From assembly GCF_001592305.1 (NCBI RefSeq), contig NZ_BCWR01000014.1:1-41360 (forward strand): a stretch of 41,360 bases of DNA. The letters are read 5' to 3'. The stretch is from Hydrogenophaga taeniospiralis CCUG 15921. Lineage in GTDB: Bacteria; Pseudomonadota; Gammaproteobacteria; Burkholderiales; Burkholderiaceae_C. The translations under genes were made by a program, and so were the position numbers. This document shows positions 34,703-41,360 of the stretch, in pieces; positions within the stretch are counted from its first letter, which is position 1; each line of letters starts with the position of its first letter. The notes beneath the pieces are model-generated. The model saw only the letters and a program-made list of their open reading frames with translations. It made no database searches and was not told the origin of the DNA.

Positions 34703-35917
34703 TTACCTCATGTTCAGCAACGTGCTGAGGACCTGGTCCTGCGTCTTGATGGTCTGCGCGTTGGCCTGGTAGGCGCGCTGCGCGGTCATCATGTTGACCA
34801 GCTCGGCGGTGAGGTCAATGTTGGAGTCTTCCAGCGCGCCCGCGCGCAGGGCGCCGAGCTTGCCTTCGCCCGGCGCGCCGCGCACCGGCTCGCCCGACTC
34901 GTAGGTCGTGACCCAGTTGCCGCCGCCGGTGGGCACCAGGCCCTGCACGTTGCGGAAGTTCACCAGCGAGATCTGGCCCGCGGCCTGCGACTGGCCGTTG
35001 GAATAACGCGCCATGATCACGCCCGACTCGTCGATGCCCAGGCTGGTGAGTTCACCCGGGCGGTAGCCGTCCTGCGTGAGGTTGGAGACCGCAAAGTCGG
35101 CGCCGAACTGCGTGGCGCCGGTGAAGTCCAGGTCCACGTTGAAGGTCTGGGTCGGGTCGTTGGGCGAGGCCAGTTGCAGCTGCGGGATCACGCTGGCCGG
35201 GTCGAGCGAGCCGTCGGCCAGGAAGGAGATGGTGAACGGGGTCGACAGGGCCGGATCGGAGTTGTTGACGCTGGTGTAGACGTTCCACTGGTTGTTGCCG
35301 ATCTTGTCGAACACCAGGCCGACCGGGATCTCCAGGCCCTGGGGGTCGAAGGCGTTGAGCGAGGTGGCGTAGGTGCCCAGCGGCGTGGGCGGCACCACCG
35401 AGGCGGCGATGGGCGCGCTGGCGTCCAGGTTGAACTCGGCCGTGATCGCCGAGGTCTGCTGGGCCGGGATCGGGCCGCCCGTGGGCAGGGTCAGCGGCAC
35501 CGAGTCGAAGCCCTGGCGCACGCCCGCCGCGTCGGTGGGGTAGCCCATGAGCTGACCGCCCGTGTTGGTGATGATGTTGCCATCGCGGTCCAGCTTGAAC
35601 ATGCCGGCGCGGGAATAGGCCATGGAGCCGTCGGGCATGGCGAGCTCGAAGAAGCCGTTGCCGTTGATGGCCACGTCCATGTCATTGCCGGTCACGCTGA
35701 TGTTGCCCTGGGTGAACATCTGCGACACGGTGGCCACCGTCACGCCGATGCCGGAATTGACGCCGCCCGAGGCGTTGATGGAACTGGCGTAGAGCTCGGC
35801 GAACTCGGCGCGCGAGGCTTTCATGCCCACGGTGTTGGCGTTGGCGATGTTGTGGCCGATCACGTCCAGGTTGCGGCTGGCGCTGTTCAGACCCGAGAGA
35901 CCTTGCTGGAATGCCAT
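34703..35917 (-). CDS. flgE: Flagellar hook protein FlgE
   Basis: FlgE is the hook subunit. The 404-residue product starts [20 protein letters not shown] and has the signature [19 protein letters not shown]. The block [20 protein letters not shown] follows, and it ends with [20 protein letters not shown]. Length is within the usual range. An AAGGA Shine-Dalgarno lies 9 bases before the ATG at 35917. It starts 43 bases after flgD. Confidence 0.96.
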   Translation of the reverse strand: MAFQQGLSGLNSASRNLDVIGHNIANANTVGMKASRAEFAELYASSINASGGVNSGIGVTVATVSQMFTQGNISVTGNDMDVAINGNGFFELAMPDGSMAYSRAGMFKLDRDGNIITNTGGQLMGYPTDAAGVRQGFDSVPLTLPTGGPIPAQQTSAITAEFNLDASAPIAASVVPPTPLGTYATSLNAFDPQGLEIPVGLVFDKIGNNQWNVYTSVNNSDPALSTPFTISFLADGSLDPASVIPQLQLASPNDPTQTFNVDLDFTGATQFGADFAVSNLTQDGYRPGELTSLGIDESGVIMARYSNGQSQAAGQISLVNFRNVQGLVPTGGGNWVTTYESGEPVRGAPGEGKLGALRAGALEDSNIDLTAELVNMMTAQRAYQANAQTIKTQDQVLSTLLNMR

Positions 35918-35960
35918 GGTGATGTCCTTTGGAGGGGGTGGGGGTGAAAGGGGATCGGCC

Positions 35961-36623
35961 TTACATGAAGGCGCGGACCTGGTCGTAGGTGAGGGTCCGG
36001 CCGTTCTGCAGCTGCAGGTTCAGAGCCCCCGAGGAAAAACCAACCGACGAGATTTCCAGCCGCGACAGCGGCGTGGCGGTGACCGCTTCGCTGCCGCTGG
36101 TGGCGCGCACTTCGAAGCGGGTGGCCGCACCCGCGCCGAGGGCGCCGGAGTCCCACTCGAACGCGTGTTGCCCGGCGCCCAGGGAGCCCATGTCCACGGT
36201 GTCGATCACCGCGCCGTTGGCGCCGATGACGTCCACGTAGACCTGGCTGGCATCGCCGTCGAGCGCCACGGCACCCTTGGCGATGGCGCCGTCGTAGGTG
36301 AGCTGGTCGCCGTCGATCAGCGCCTCGCGCCCGATCAGCGAGGTGCCTTGCAGCGACTGCATGGCCGCGCTCTGCTCGGCCATGCCCTTGAGCGTGGCGT
36401 TGAGTTCCTGGATGCCGCTGACCGTGTTGATCTGCGCCATCTGGGTCGTCATCTGCGCGTTGTCCATCGGGTTGAGCGGGTCCTGGTTGTTGATCTGCGC
36501 GACCAGCAATTTGAGGAACCGGTCCTGCGAGGCCTGCGGGTCGGTGGCGTTGTTGCTGTTGACCGCCGTGGTGCTGCCCACGGTGGTGCCGAGGTTGCTG
36601 AGGTCAAGGGCTGAAGTGAGCAT
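35961..36623 (-). CDS. flgD: Flagellar hook-capping protein FlgD
   Basis: FlgD caps the growing hook and is lost on completion. The 220-residue product has the conserved N-terminal block SQDRFLKLLVAQINNQDPLN and PMDNAQMTTQMAQINTVSGI. A FlgD Ig/Tudor-like core follows (about 85-215), including GAGQHAFEWDS. An AAAGG Shine-Dalgarno precedes the ATG. It begins 14 bases after flgC. Confidence 0.95.
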   Translation of the reverse strand: MLTSALDLSNLGTTVGSTTAVNSNNATDPQASQDRFLKLLVAQINNQDPLNPMDNAQMTTQMAQINTVSGIQELNATLKGMAEQSAAMQSLQGTSLIGREALIDGDQLTYDGAIAKGAVALDGDASQVYVDVIGANGAVIDTVDMGSLGAGQHAFEWDSGALGAGAATRFEVRATSGSEAVTATPLSRLEISSVGFSSGALNLQLQNGRTLTYDQVRAFM

Positions 36624-36637
36624 GGTTCAAAGGCCTT

Positions 36638-37042
36638 TCACTGCCCCATCTGGAGCGTTTTGAGCAGCAGCGATTTCGCCGTGTTCATGACTTCGACGTT
36701 GTTCTGGTAGGAGCGCGAGGCCGACATCATGTTGACCATCTCCTCCACCGGGTTCACGTTGGAATGGGTCACGTAGCCCTCGGCGTCGGCGCTGGGGTGG
36801 CCCGGGTTGTGCACGCGCCGGCCGGGCTCTTCGCTCTCGCGGATGTCCTGCACCTTCACGCCCGCGCTGCCCGCGCCGCCCATGGGCACGGTCTGGAACA
36901 TCACCTGCCGCGCCTTGTAGCTCTGACCATCCGGGCCGGCCACGGCATCGGCGTTGGCCAGGTTGCTGGCCACCACGTTGAGGCGCTGCGACTGCGCGCT
37001 GATCGCGCTGCCCGAGACACCGAAGATGGAAAACATCGACAT
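36638..37042 (-). CDS. flgC: Flagellar proximal rod protein FlgC
   Basis: FlgC is a proximal rod subunit. The 134-residue product starts [20 protein letters not shown] and has the signature [20 protein letters not shown]. It ends with the conserved [20 protein letters not shown] and the helix [13 protein letters not shown]. An AGGAG Shine-Dalgarno lies just before the ATG. It starts 12 bases after flgB. Confidence 0.96.
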   Translation of the reverse strand: MSMFSIFGVSGSAISAQSQRLNVVASNLANADAVAGPDGQSYKARQVMFQTVPMGGAGSAGVKVQDIRESEEPGRRVHNPGHPSADAEGYVTHSNVNPVEEMVNMMSASRSYQNNVEVMNTAKSLLLKTLQMGQ

Positions 37043-37054
37043 GGCGAACTCCTC

Positions 37055-37456
37055 TTATTGGCCGGTGATCGCACTCAGCATCGTCTTGACGTGCGAGTTG
37101 ATGAACCGCAGCGTGGACTCGTAGCGGATGCTGTTGTCCACGAAGTTGGCGCGCTCGCGGTCCAGGTCCACCGAGTTGCCGTCCTGGCTGGGCTGGGTCT
37201 GCACCGTGTAGGCCAGGTCCGGCTGGCGCGGGTCGGCCGAGCCCAGGCGCATGTGCTGCGCGCTGGTGACGCTCACCCCCGCGCCCGACGCGCCGCCCGA
37301 GGCGTTTTGCAGCGCCTTGGCGAAATCGAAGTCGCGCGCCACATAGCCGGGCGTGTCGGCGTTGGCGATGTTGCTGGCGATCACCTGCTGGCGCTGCGAG
37401 CGCAGCACCAGCGCGTTGGCATGGAAGTCCAAGCGTGCGGTCATCTGTTCAAGCAT
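37055..37456 (-). CDS. flgB: Flagellar proximal rod protein FlgB
   Basis: FlgB is the first rod subunit and the first gene of this operon. The 133-residue product starts MLEQMTARLDFHANALVLRS, carries VIASNIANADTPGYVARDFD and ends NSHVKTMLSAITGQ, with family-typical length. A GGAG Shine-Dalgarno lies 8 bases before the ATG at 37456; a longer in-frame extension upstream has no family similarity. The 249-base gap to divergent flgA must hold the promoters of both directions. Confidence 0.95.
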   Translation of the reverse strand: MLEQMTARLDFHANALVLRSQRQQVIASNIANADTPGYVARDFDFAKALQNASGGASGAGVSVTSAQHMRLGSADPRQPDLAYTVQTQPSQDGNSVDLDRERANFVDNSIRYESTLRFINSHVKTMLSAITGQ

Positions 37457-37492
37457 GGTGCGGCTCCAGACAGGGTGGGCGGGGCGGCAAAA

Positions 37493-37544
37493 GCGCAGGC
37501 TTTCACCGGGATGAAGGCAAGTATGGGAAAACTTGAGCCTGCGC
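37493..37544. promoter_or_regulatory. Inverted repeat in the flgB-flgA divergent region
   Basis: GCGCAGGCT at 37493-37501 and AGCCTGCGC at 37536-37544 are perfect arms separated by 34 bases, starting 37 bases upstream of the flgB ATG. They could be a regulator site pair or fold in the flgB leader RNA. I see no convincing sigma-28 or sigma-54 promoter in this 249-base gap, so the start of the flgB operon remains unplaced. Confidence 0.5.
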
Positions 37545-37705
37545 AATGGCCCGAACAAACGCCGCTTTTGCGGGCATTTCATGGCTTTGCTGTTCCCACG
37601 GCCGGCCTACAGTGCAAACCTGACGGCATGCGCCGCCCCCCCTGCATTCCCACCCACACCCGAGCGAGCGACCCACCACCCGCCCCACACCCCGAGAGAA
37701 CCGCC

Positions 37706-38470
37706 ATGCAAGCCAAAGCCCTCACCCACCCGCTGCTGCGGTCGCCCGCGCGCGCCCTGCCCCGCTGGCTGGCCGCGGGCGCGCTGCTCGCCCTGAGCTT
37801 CTGGTTCGTCAACCCCGCCCGCGCGCAAGACAACGCCGGGCTGGAGCAGATCGCCAGCGACTGGCTGCAGCCCGCGCTGGCCTCGGGCCTGGGGCAGGAA
37901 GCCGGCGCTCCGCTGCGGCCCGAGGTCGTCATCGGCCGGCTCGACAGCCGGCTGCGCCTGGCCCCCTGCTCGCGCGTGGAACCCTATCTGCCCGCCGGCA
38001 CGCGCCTGTGGGGCCGCAGCCGCATCGGCCTGCGCTGCCTCGAAGGCGCCACCCTGTGGAACGTGTACCTGCCCATCACGGTGAAAGCCTGGGGCCCGGC
38101 CTGGGTGCTCAAGCGCCCCGTGGCCGCCGGGGCCACGCTCACTCAAGAAGACGCCGACGTGGCCGAAATCGACTGGGCCGAACAGTTCGCCAGCGTGCTG
38201 GCCACGCCCGCGCTCTGGGTCGGCCAGCAGGCGGTCTACGCGCTGCAGCCCGGGCAGGCCCTGCGCAGCAACATGGTGCGGCCCATCCCCGCCTTCGGGC
38301 CCGGCGCGCAGGTGCGCGTGAGCAGCGCGGGCGCGGGCTTTCACGTCATCGTCAGCGGCGTGGCGCTGGGCGCTGGCGTTACCGGCCAGTCGGTGCGCGT
38401 GCGGCTGCAGGGTGGCCGGGTGGTCACCGGCCTGGTGCGCGACGGCCAGACCGTGGAAGTGCAGCTGTGA
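37706..38470 (+). CDS. flgA: Flagellar P-ring assembly chaperone FlgA
   Basis: FlgA is a periplasmic chaperone for FlgI P-ring assembly. The 254-residue precursor has a signal peptide ending after ARA (NPARA|QDN). The C-terminal SAF/FlgA domain contains RLRLAPCSRVEPYLPAGTRL (in part LAPCSRVE), NVYLPITVKAWGPAWVLKRP and VQVRV-like strands, and ends QGGRVVTGLVRDGQTVEVQL. The ATG at 37706 follows a GAGAG-type weak Shine-Dalgarno and gives the signal peptide; the frame is open far upstream across flgB and flgC antisense, which is not coding. It diverges from the rod-hook operon, the usual betaproteobacterial layout. Confidence 0.93.
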   Translation: MQAKALTHPLLRSPARALPRWLAAGALLALSFWFVNPARAQDNAGLEQIASDWLQPALASGLGQEAGAPLRPEVVIGRLDSRLRLAPCSRVEPYLPAGTRLWGRSRIGLRCLEGATLWNVYLPITVKAWGPAWVLKRPVAAGATLTQEDADVAEIDWAEQFASVLATPALWVGQQAVYALQPGQALRSNMVRPIPAFGPGAQVRVSSAGAGFHVIVSGVALGAGVTGQSVRVRLQGGRVVTGLVRDGQTVEVQL

Positions 38471-38527
38471 GCACCCTCCTGGCACCACCCGCGCGGTGTT
38501 TTCGTGAAGAAATCAACACAAAAAGGC

Positions 38528-38555
38528 TAAAGTCCCCCCGCTTTTGCGCCGATAG
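38528..38555 (+). promoter_or_regulatory. Candidate sigma-28 (FliA) promoter before flgM
   Basis: TAAAGTCC at 38528-38535, 12 bases, then GCCGATAG at 38548-38555. This resembles the flagellar sigma-28 pattern TAAAGTTT-N11-GCCGATAA, with the spacer one base longer. It stands 41 bases before the flgM ATG, a place where a class III promoter is expected. Confidence 0.7.
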
Positions 38556-38596
38556 TCTTTCCACAACGCCCTGACTTTGGGGTTTGGAGAGTGATC

Positions 38597-38938
38597 ATGA
38601 AAGTCGAATCGTCACCGGATTCCTACATCGGTTCCGTCGCCGGAGGCCCCCAGAAGGCCGCCGAGCGCCCCCCTGCGGGCGCCGAAGCCGCCGCAGCGGC
38701 GGGTGCAGCGGCCCAGCCCCAGGCCGGCGTGACCGTGACGCTGTCGTCGTCCACCGTCTCGGCCATGCAGGGTTCCGCGGCGTCGGGCAACGACGTGTTC
38801 AACGCCGAAAAGGTGGAGGCCATGAAACAGGCCATCGCCAACGGCACTTTCCAGGTCAACGCCGAAGCCATCGCCGACAAGATGCTCTCCAACGCGGCTG
38901 AAATGCTCAGCAGCAGCGCCGGCGGCAACCGCGCCTGA
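38597..38938 (+). CDS. flgM: Anti-sigma-28 factor FlgM
   Basis: FlgM binds and holds FliA until hook completion, when it is exported. The 113-residue product has an Ala/Pro-rich disordered N-terminal half and a C-terminal sigma-binding half. The latter includes VTLSSSTVSAMQGSAASGND, EKVEAMKQAIANGTFQVN and AEAIADKMLSNAAEML, the family hallmark. A GGAG lies 7 bases before the ATG at 38597; a GTG two codons upstream is less likely. It is preceded by its own sigma-28-like promoter and followed by flgN 35 bases downstream. Confidence 0.93.
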   Translation: MKVESSPDSYIGSVAGGPQKAAERPPAGAEAAAAAGAAAQPQAGVTVTLSSSTVSAMQGSAASGNDVFNAEKVEAMKQAIANGTFQVNAEAIADKMLSNAAEMLSSSAGGNRA

Positions 38939-38973
38939 GAGCCCCCGCCTTCACCTGAAGAAAGCCCCAGGCC

Positions 38974-39339
38974 ATGACCCCACAGCCCGCCACCCACCCC
39001 TGGTTGACCTCGTTGCAGACCGAGCTCGACGGGCTGGAGACCGCGCTGCTGCAGGGTGACGCCACGGGCGTGGAACGGGCCAGCGCCCGCGTCCAGGGCG
39101 TGCTGCAAAAAGCCCCCAAAGCCACCGTTTTCAGCGCACCGGGCCACGCCGCCCTGCGCGAGCAGATGCACAGCGCCGCCCAGCGCCTGGGCCGCCTGCG
39201 CCAGGCCGTGCTGCGCGCCAGCGCCCAGAGCCAGCGCGCCGTGCACAGCCTGCTGCCCGGGCAAGCCCAACCCACCTACGGCCATATGGCCGGCCCCTCG
39301 TCCACCGGCGGCGCCGGCCGGGCCTTCCTCGCGGCCTGA
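38974..39339 (+). CDS. flgN: Flagellar export chaperone FlgN
   Basis: FlgN chaperones FlgK and FlgL to the flagellar export gate. The 121-residue product is helical and Ala/Leu/Arg-rich, as in the family (TSLQTELDGLETALLQGD; AAQRLGRLRQAVLRASAQSQ), with a flexible Gly/Ser tail. The sequence is weakly conserved in this family, so the call leans on length, composition and position directly after flgM. The stop is followed by a GC-rich hairpin and a terminator. Confidence 0.82.
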   Translation: MTPQPATHPWLTSLQTELDGLETALLQGDATGVERASARVQGVLQKAPKATVFSAPGHAALREQMHSAAQRLGRLRQAVLRASAQSQRAVHSLLPGQAQPTYGHMAGPSSTGGAGRAFLAA

Positions 39340-39345
39340 GCGGCC

Positions 39346-39364
39346 GGCCCGCCCTGGGCGGGCC
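39346..39364. other. GC hairpin after flgN
   Basis: GGCCCGCC (39346-39353) and GGCGGGCC (39357-39364) form a perfect 8-bp stem with a three-base loop, shortly after the flgN stop. No T-run follows directly, so it may protect the RNA 3' end rather than end transcription. Confidence 0.6.
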
Positions 39365-39408
39365 ACTTCTCCTTCTTGTTGCCTGGCTGGCCTGATCGGC
39401 TGGCGTAA

Positions 39409-39432
39409 AAAAACCGGCGATGGCCGGTTTTT
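39409..39432. terminator. Rho-independent terminator of the flgA-flgM-flgN transcripts
   Basis: AAAAACCGGC (39409-39418), loop GATG, GCCGGTTTTT (39423-39432), continuing into TTCTGTTTTT. The perfect 10-bp stem with A- and T-tracts on either side can act in both directions and so also close minus-strand transcription from 40281. The following 180 bases before the lipoprotein stop hold nothing I can name. Confidence 0.9.
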
Positions 39433-39615
39433 CTGTTTTTGGGCTGTGCTCTGGCGACATCGGGTTTGCCGTCAAGGCCATATTCGATGCATCGACCGAG
39501 CGGGTCTATTCAAAATGGCAAGACCGGGTGGCTGGCCCAAAATGCCCCCCTCCATCCCGAGGACCCACTGACATTCAGGATTCGGTTTAGTACCCACTGA
39601 GAGTGCCGCGCGTCT

Positions 39616-40281
39616 TCATTGACTGGAAGTCCTCAGCGATTTGGTAATTGGCCTCAAATTATCGGACCCGTTTTTGCATGACCATACAGTGTATTTTTGC
39701 TCCAAATCAGTAATTTCTATTTTATTTATCTCTTGCAACTGGATAGTACAGCTATTTGCCTGCCCGATAAATTCAAGACGGTATTTTCGACCCTCTCTCG
39801 GGGAAAAACGCACCATCACTGGACCACAAGAACGGCTGTGAGAGTAATATCCATTTGAACTCCCCATTTGCGCAAGAGCCGAGAAGGTAACCACCTTACC
39901 TGCATCAGCATGAAAATATACTCTTTCCGGAGAAATCGGGCGAGCGGAAAACTTCATGTTACCTACACCCTTTAGATAACGAACATTTCCATTGAGATTT
40001 TTATTGTCTTCAGGCATACCTGGATCAAATGCCTTTGTTGCCACGCCAATCGGTTTTGATTTTACAGAAGAGCATTCCGTGTTGTCCTGCAACTCAGCGA
40101 GCGCAACAGGAATACTCACATTGGTTGTAAATTCAATCAAGGATTTTTCTTTTGGTATCGGGGCTCGAGATAAATTCGCCCCTTGAACCAGCATCTCTTC
40201 GGTTACCGGCTCTTCAATTATCGTCATAGTGCAGCCTGAGACGAAAAGCAATGAAAAAAGAAGACTCAGTGAATTTTTCAT
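39616..40281 (-). CDS. AT-rich lipoprotein of unknown function
   Basis: The 221-residue precursor has a clear lipoprotein signal peptide (MKNSLSLLFSLLFVSGC, lipidated Cys at residue 17). The mature part has four to five further Cys residues (TECSS, RSCGP, NSCTI, WSCKN), which could form disulphides, and blocks SIPVALAELQDN, ERVYFHADAGKVVTFSALAQ and RFSPREGRKYRLEFIG. These suggest a beta-rich periplasmic domain. No family is recognised. Base composition is far more AT-rich than the flagellar genes, a sign of transfer. The ATG at 40281 was chosen over a TTG two codons upstream. Confidence 0.72.
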   Translation of the reverse strand: MKNSLSLLFSLLFVSGCTMTIIEEPVTEEMLVQGANLSRAPIPKEKSLIEFTTNVSIPVALAELQDNTECSSVKSKPIGVATKAFDPGMPEDNKNLNGNVRYLKGVGNMKFSARPISPERVYFHADAGKVVTFSALAQMGSSNGYYSHSRSCGPVMVRFSPREGRKYRLEFIGQANSCTIQLQEINKIEITDLEQKYTVWSCKNGSDNLRPITKSLRTSSQ

Positions 40282-40324
40282 ATCCAATATTTTTCAATTC
40301 AAAGCACGCACGATTCAAAGAATG

Positions 40325-40783
40325 TCATTGAGTCACCGCCAGCTTGGTTTCCATGACCCCCTTTTGCCCTTGCTCGGGTGAGACCAAGTGCAGTTTGGAC
40401 GCTGCAGCCCACATGCCCATCTTCACTTCCTGCCAGATGTAGGTCAGGGTACCGGCCTTCACGTCGACTTCCATCTTGTTCTCGGAGCCTTCGGTCAGCG
40501 ACTCGACCTTGTGTTTGCCCGGCGCCACTTCCTTGTACAGGTAGGTGTTGGCCGCCGTCTGGCCAATCATCTGACCGTCCACCGTCACCGGCATCTTGAC
40601 GGCCGCGCCCATGGTTTCGTTGCGGTAGATGTAGATGCCGGCTTTGTCTGCTGGCGCGGTGAAGGTCTTGCGCGCAGCGTCTTGTGTGGCGTCGGCCATG
40701 TTGACTGAGGCGCAGCCGGTGGCGAGGCTGGCGGCCAGCATTGCTGCGGCCAGGAAGGAAAGACGGGTGGGGGAAGATTTCAT
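40325..40783 (-). CDS. DUF2846-type lipoprotein
   Basis: The 152-residue precursor has a lipoprotein signal peptide ending LATGC|ASVN (Cys24). The mature domain contains AGIYIYRNETMGAAVKMPVT, VDGQMIGQTAANTYLYKEV, PGKHKVESLTEGSEN and a C-terminal strand with YIWQEVKMGMWAA, the pattern of the DUF2846 family of small envelope lipoproteins whose role is unknown. A GGGAG Shine-Dalgarno lies before the ATG at 40783. Its GC-rich codon use is native, unlike both neighbours, so foreign and native genes alternate here. Confidence 0.82.
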   Translation of the reverse strand: MKSSPTRLSFLAAAMLAASLATGCASVNMADATQDAARKTFTAPADKAGIYIYRNETMGAAVKMPVTVDGQMIGQTAANTYLYKEVAPGKHKVESLTEGSENKMEVDVKAGTLTYIWQEVKMGMWAAASKLHLVSPEQGQKGVMETKLAVTQ

Positions 40784-40822
40784 GAGGGACTCCCTTGGGT
40801 TAAAAAATGGTGTCGTTGCTAT

Positions 40823-41227
40823 TCAAACGGTAAATTTCCTGATGGGTGAATCTCCATCTTCGCCCGGCCCTTGCTGGACAAAATCGATCCATTCGCACAG
40901 AACTCTGTAGAAAAGTTCTGTATCCATGTTTTCGCAATAAGATTCATCGTAGGCAAACGAGATATTGGTCACATCACCTTTGACTTCGGCGCACCACGAT
41001 TCGGTGCAATAGGATTTAACAACCGAATCATCATACTTCGACTCATGGATTTTATTTTTTAATTCGATAAAGCCTGGTATATTAACATCATAGTCACAGC
41101 CTCCAGTATCCTCAAGAAAGCCAACAAACAACCTTGGATCTGAATCTGGAATCAAGCCCCCTCCAAAAACAGGAATAACTGACACACTCCTTCGATCATC
41201 CCTAATCCAATTTAGCTCAAAATCCAT
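40823..41227 (-). CDS. Small acidic AT-rich protein, possibly an immunity protein
   Basis: The 134-residue product has no signal peptide or membrane helix and is strongly acidic, with many Asp and Glu and few Lys/Arg (for example FGGGLIPDSDPRLFVGFLED, NISFAYDESYCENMDTE). It has about five Cys residues. No family is recognised. Small acidic cytosolic proteins placed just after a gene that ends nearby are often immunity proteins of polymorphic toxins. Here the partial upstream gene ends about 9 bases before the ATG at 41227, with AAGG as Shine-Dalgarno. The function is inferred from type and position only. Confidence 0.6.
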   Translation of the reverse strand: MDFELNWIRDDRRSVSVIPVFGGGLIPDSDPRLFVGFLEDTGGCDYDVNIPGFIELKNKIHESKYDDSVVKSYCTESWCAEVKGDVTNISFAYDESYCENMDTELFYRVLCEWIDFVQQGPGEDGDSPIRKFTV

Positions 41228-41236
41228 GATGGCCTT

Positions 41237-41360
41237 TATTTGATCGGGTAAACAGTTGTGTTTGGAGAAAGGTAACCCTCAACCTTGACCCCTGAAGGTG
41301 TAGTTCCGCTCCACATTGAAGCTCCACTCTTTGGGTGTGTGAACAACTGCCGATTTTGAT
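41237..41360 (-). CDS. C-terminal tail of a gene cut by the right edge
   Basis: On the minus strand a frame open from the window edge appears to end at a TAA near 41237-41239. By my reading its tail is KVEGYLSPNTTVYPIK, preceded by FTHPKSGASMWSG. Only about 40 residues are visible, so no family can be named. The reading is sensitive to a single base near 41270-41280, and I am not certain of the frame there; a one-base change would extend the frame into the start of the next gene. It could be the toxin domain partnered with the acidic protein downstream. Confidence 0.3.

Noticed and set aside
37500..37535. Sigma-28 promoter for flgB on the minus strand (TCAAGTTT followed by GCCTTCAT)
   Set aside because: The -10 half departs strongly from GCCGATAA, and flgB is normally not a sigma-28 class gene.

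Overview
The window is about 41.4 kb of mostly very GC-rich DNA. Gene content and order fit a motile Gram-negative betaproteobacterium of the Comamonadaceae type (Hydrogenophaga/Acidovorax-like). The indications are a type II secretion cluster in the order K-L-M-N-D-E-F, a flagellar run flgBCDEFGHIJKL divergent from flgA-flgM-flgN, and GC-rich hairpin elements just after stop codons. The genus is an inference. No rRNA, tRNA, CRISPR array or intact transposase was seen, and no stretch over 300 bases lacks a gene.

Region 1 (1-8511, + strand) is the distal part of a type II secretion operon: gspK (cut by the left edge), gspL, gspM, gspN, gspD, gspE and gspF. It encodes the pseudopilus tip, inner-membrane platform, outer-membrane secretin and ATPase of a system that exports folded proteins. 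The window opens inside a CAGGTT hexamer array that encodes a long Gly-Ser tract in GspK. Region 2 (8512-12762) holds a cytosolic 5'-nucleotidase, an SbmA/YddA-like ABC exporter and, convergently, a secreted glycerophosphodiester phosphodiesterase.

Region 3 (12763-22054) is an efflux module. An outer-membrane factor and a TetR repressor gene diverge from one intergenic region. An RND adaptor, an RND pump and two SDR-like genes follow the repressor on the + strand, then a LysR regulator. The same GTGAC-N14-GTCAC dyad lies in the divergent region and over the pump promoter, so one repressor probably controls all three components. Region 4 (22098-25714) holds a lipoprotein-type beta-lactamase-family hydrolase, two unrecognised membrane or lipoprotein genes, short repeats and queC. 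A leader of about 110 bp before the hydrolase is a near copy of the one before the phosphodiesterase.

Region 5 (25752-39432) is flagellar. The minus strand carries flgB to flgL followed by an HDOD-domain signalling gene. The plus strand carries flgA, flgM with a candidate sigma-28 promoter, and flgN, closed by a hairpin terminator. Together these make rod, hook, P- and L-rings, hook-filament junction, the anti-sigma factor and an export chaperone. Region 6 (39433-41360) is partly AT-rich: a lipoprotein with no recognised family, a native-looking DUF2846-type lipoprotein, and a small acidic protein behind a gene cut by the right edge, possibly an immunity/toxin pair.
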